Assembly (NCBI GenBank): GCA_018897155.1
Contig: JAHILE010000033.1
Span: 1 to 5,399, forward strand
Source of the DNA: Nanoarchaeota archaeon
GTDB lineage: Archaea > EX4484-52 > LFW-46
Reading direction: 5' to 3'
DNA length: 5,399 bases
Numbering within the stretch: the stretch's first letter is position 1; every line of letters begins with the position of its first letter. Below are positions 4,969-5,399 of this stretch, one piece after another. The position numbers and the translations under genes are program-made. The notes beneath the pieces were generated by a model, which saw nothing but the letters and a program-made list of their open reading frames with translations, was not told the origin of the DNA and did not search any database.

Positions 4969-5305
4969 AAACAACCTCTTTCAGTATGCCGGCTTTTAAT
5001 TGCGGTTTAAGGGCGCCGCGCGTAACCAAATCAATTTCTTTGCCCAAAATGCTTTCAAGATATTCTTTAAGGTCTATAAACTCCCAGCCCACGGGCTCGT
5101 AAAACTCAACAAGGATATCTATGTCGCTTTTTTTCGATTCCTCGCCCCTTGCATAAGAGCCAAACACGCCGATTTCCTTGACTTTGAACTTCTCTTTTAA
5201 AATCGGCTTATTTTCCTTTAAAACGGTTTCAATTTCTTTCAGGGTTTTTGGCTGTTTGCGCATTTCTGCCGTTTTGGCGCGGAATTTTAGATTATTCATA
5301 ATCAT
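4961..5305 (-). CDS. mntA: MNT nucleotidyltransferase antitoxin of pair 2 (MntA-like)
   Basis: This minimal nucleotidyltransferase has up to 114 residues. GSX10DXD is complete (G49-S50, D61, D63 in VFGSYARGE...KSDIDILVEF), with a third acidic residue D92 in GKEIDLVTRGALKP. It differs from MNT1 outside the motif, including a longer N-terminal helix (TLKEIETVLKENKPILKEKF). The ATG at 5305 overlaps the upstream gene's TGA as ATGA. A second ATG at 5299 aligns with the starts of MNT1 and the thiolase, and an ATG at 5263 is where the usual MNT fold would begin. The leading MNNLKFR is a diverged form of the MDNPKFR seen at the other two junctions. It likely adds AMP residues to HEPN2, which it overlaps. 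The symbol is by family only. Confidence 0.9.
   Translation of the reverse strand: MIMNNLKFRAKTAEMRKQPKTLKEIETVLKENKPILKEKFKVKEIGVFGSYARGEESKKSDIDILVEFYEPVGWEFIDLKEYLESILGKEIDLVTRGALKPQLKAGILKEVVYA
5278..5305. repeat. Junction repeat, copy C (diverged, MNT2 start)
   Basis: On the minus strand TGATT-ATGAATAATCTAAAATTCCG aligns with TGATTTTTATGGACAATCCAAAATTTCG of copy B after a 3-base gap. Within the first seven codons from the ATG at 5299, 17 of 21 bases match the MNT1 start. It is older or more diverged than copies A and B. Confidence 0.5.
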
Positions 5306-5399
5306 TCACTTACGCATATTCTAGTTCCCAAATCCAGCTTATCCACCATATCCTGACGTTTCTTATATATTGGAGTATCGCTTATACCGAGATTTGTTC
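5302..5399 (-). CDS. Unidentified protein, C-terminal 31 residues (5' end outside window)
   Basis: On the minus strand an open frame enters at the window edge (first full codon at 5397) and ends with TGA at 5302-5304. It reads TNLGISDTPIYKKRQDMV, then DKLDLGTRICVSE. The TGA overlaps the MNT2 ATG in an ATGA arrangement, which supports a real gene in the same operon. The fragment is too short to identify. HMG-CoA synthase is a candidate because it is commonly encoded next to archaeal thiolase and DUF35 genes, but the residues do not prove it. An unrelated operon member is equally possible. Confidence 0.5.
   Translation of the reverse strand, partial: TNLGISDTPIYKKRQDMVDKLDLGTRICVSE

Noticed and set aside
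5359-5372. TATA-like sequence (AATATATAAG on the minus strand) upstream of MNT2
   Set aside because: It lies within the upstream coding frame, has no clear BRE, and the ATGA overlap favours read-through; an internal promoter cannot be excluded.
1-5399. CRISPR array, tRNA, rRNA or insertion sequence
   Set aside because: No regularly spaced repeats, cloverleaf, rRNA-like sequence or transposase frame was seen.

Overview
The window is archaeal. The ATPase gene has a BRE/TATA promoter, and several starts sit behind Shine-Dalgarno sequences matching the archaeal 16S rRNA 3' end. The gene content is also archaeal: a surface protein whose visible end resembles PGF-pre-PGF proteins, a PF01637/DUF234-type ATPase, an archaeal thiolase with a DUF35 partner, and MNT-HEPN pairs. 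I cannot fix the lineage; a DPANN or euryarchaeal genome fits best, and this is inference.

The plus strand (1-1872) starts with the 3' end of a membrane-anchored surface protein gene: an exported domain end, a Pro/Glu/Lys-rich linker, one transmembrane helix and a short cytoplasmic tail. A short intergenic region follows, with a TATA box and two tandem 15-bp palindromes. It drives a complete gene for an ATPase-wHTH-nuclease-like protein. That gene converges on a minus-strand operon across a 65-bp gap holding an imperfect hairpin.

The minus-strand operon, read from 5399 down to 1938, is: the 3' end of an unidentified gene, MNT2, HEPN2, MNT1, HEPN1, thiolase, a 102-residue unknown protein, and a DUF35 zinc-ribbon/OB protein. 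From the unidentified gene to the thiolase, genes overlap by a few bases or are 5-10 bases apart, so co-transcription is very likely. Thiolase plus DUF35 are known in archaea as parts of the acetoacetyl-CoA thiolase/HMG-CoA synthase complex that starts the mevalonate pathway. HMG-CoA synthase itself is not identified here, though the clipped upstream gene is a candidate by position only.

Two complete MNT-HEPN (type VII toxin-antitoxin) pairs with intact catalytic motifs lie directly upstream of the thiolase. The sequence around the MNT1 start is almost identical to that around the thiolase start (28 of 29 bases, continuing past a 2-base indel), and the MNT2 start carries a more diverged copy. 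The two pairs are much more diverged from each other than these junctions are. This suggests successive insertions at the thiolase 5' end that duplicated the target junction, and it is the most unusual feature of the window. Other points worth a look are the tandem palindromes overlapping the ATPase start, a perfect 11-bp-arm palindrome centred on the thiolase stop codon, the unknown gene inside the thiolase-DUF35 pair, and a 32-base hairpin-forming repeat shared by the surface-protein linker and the convergent intergenic gap.
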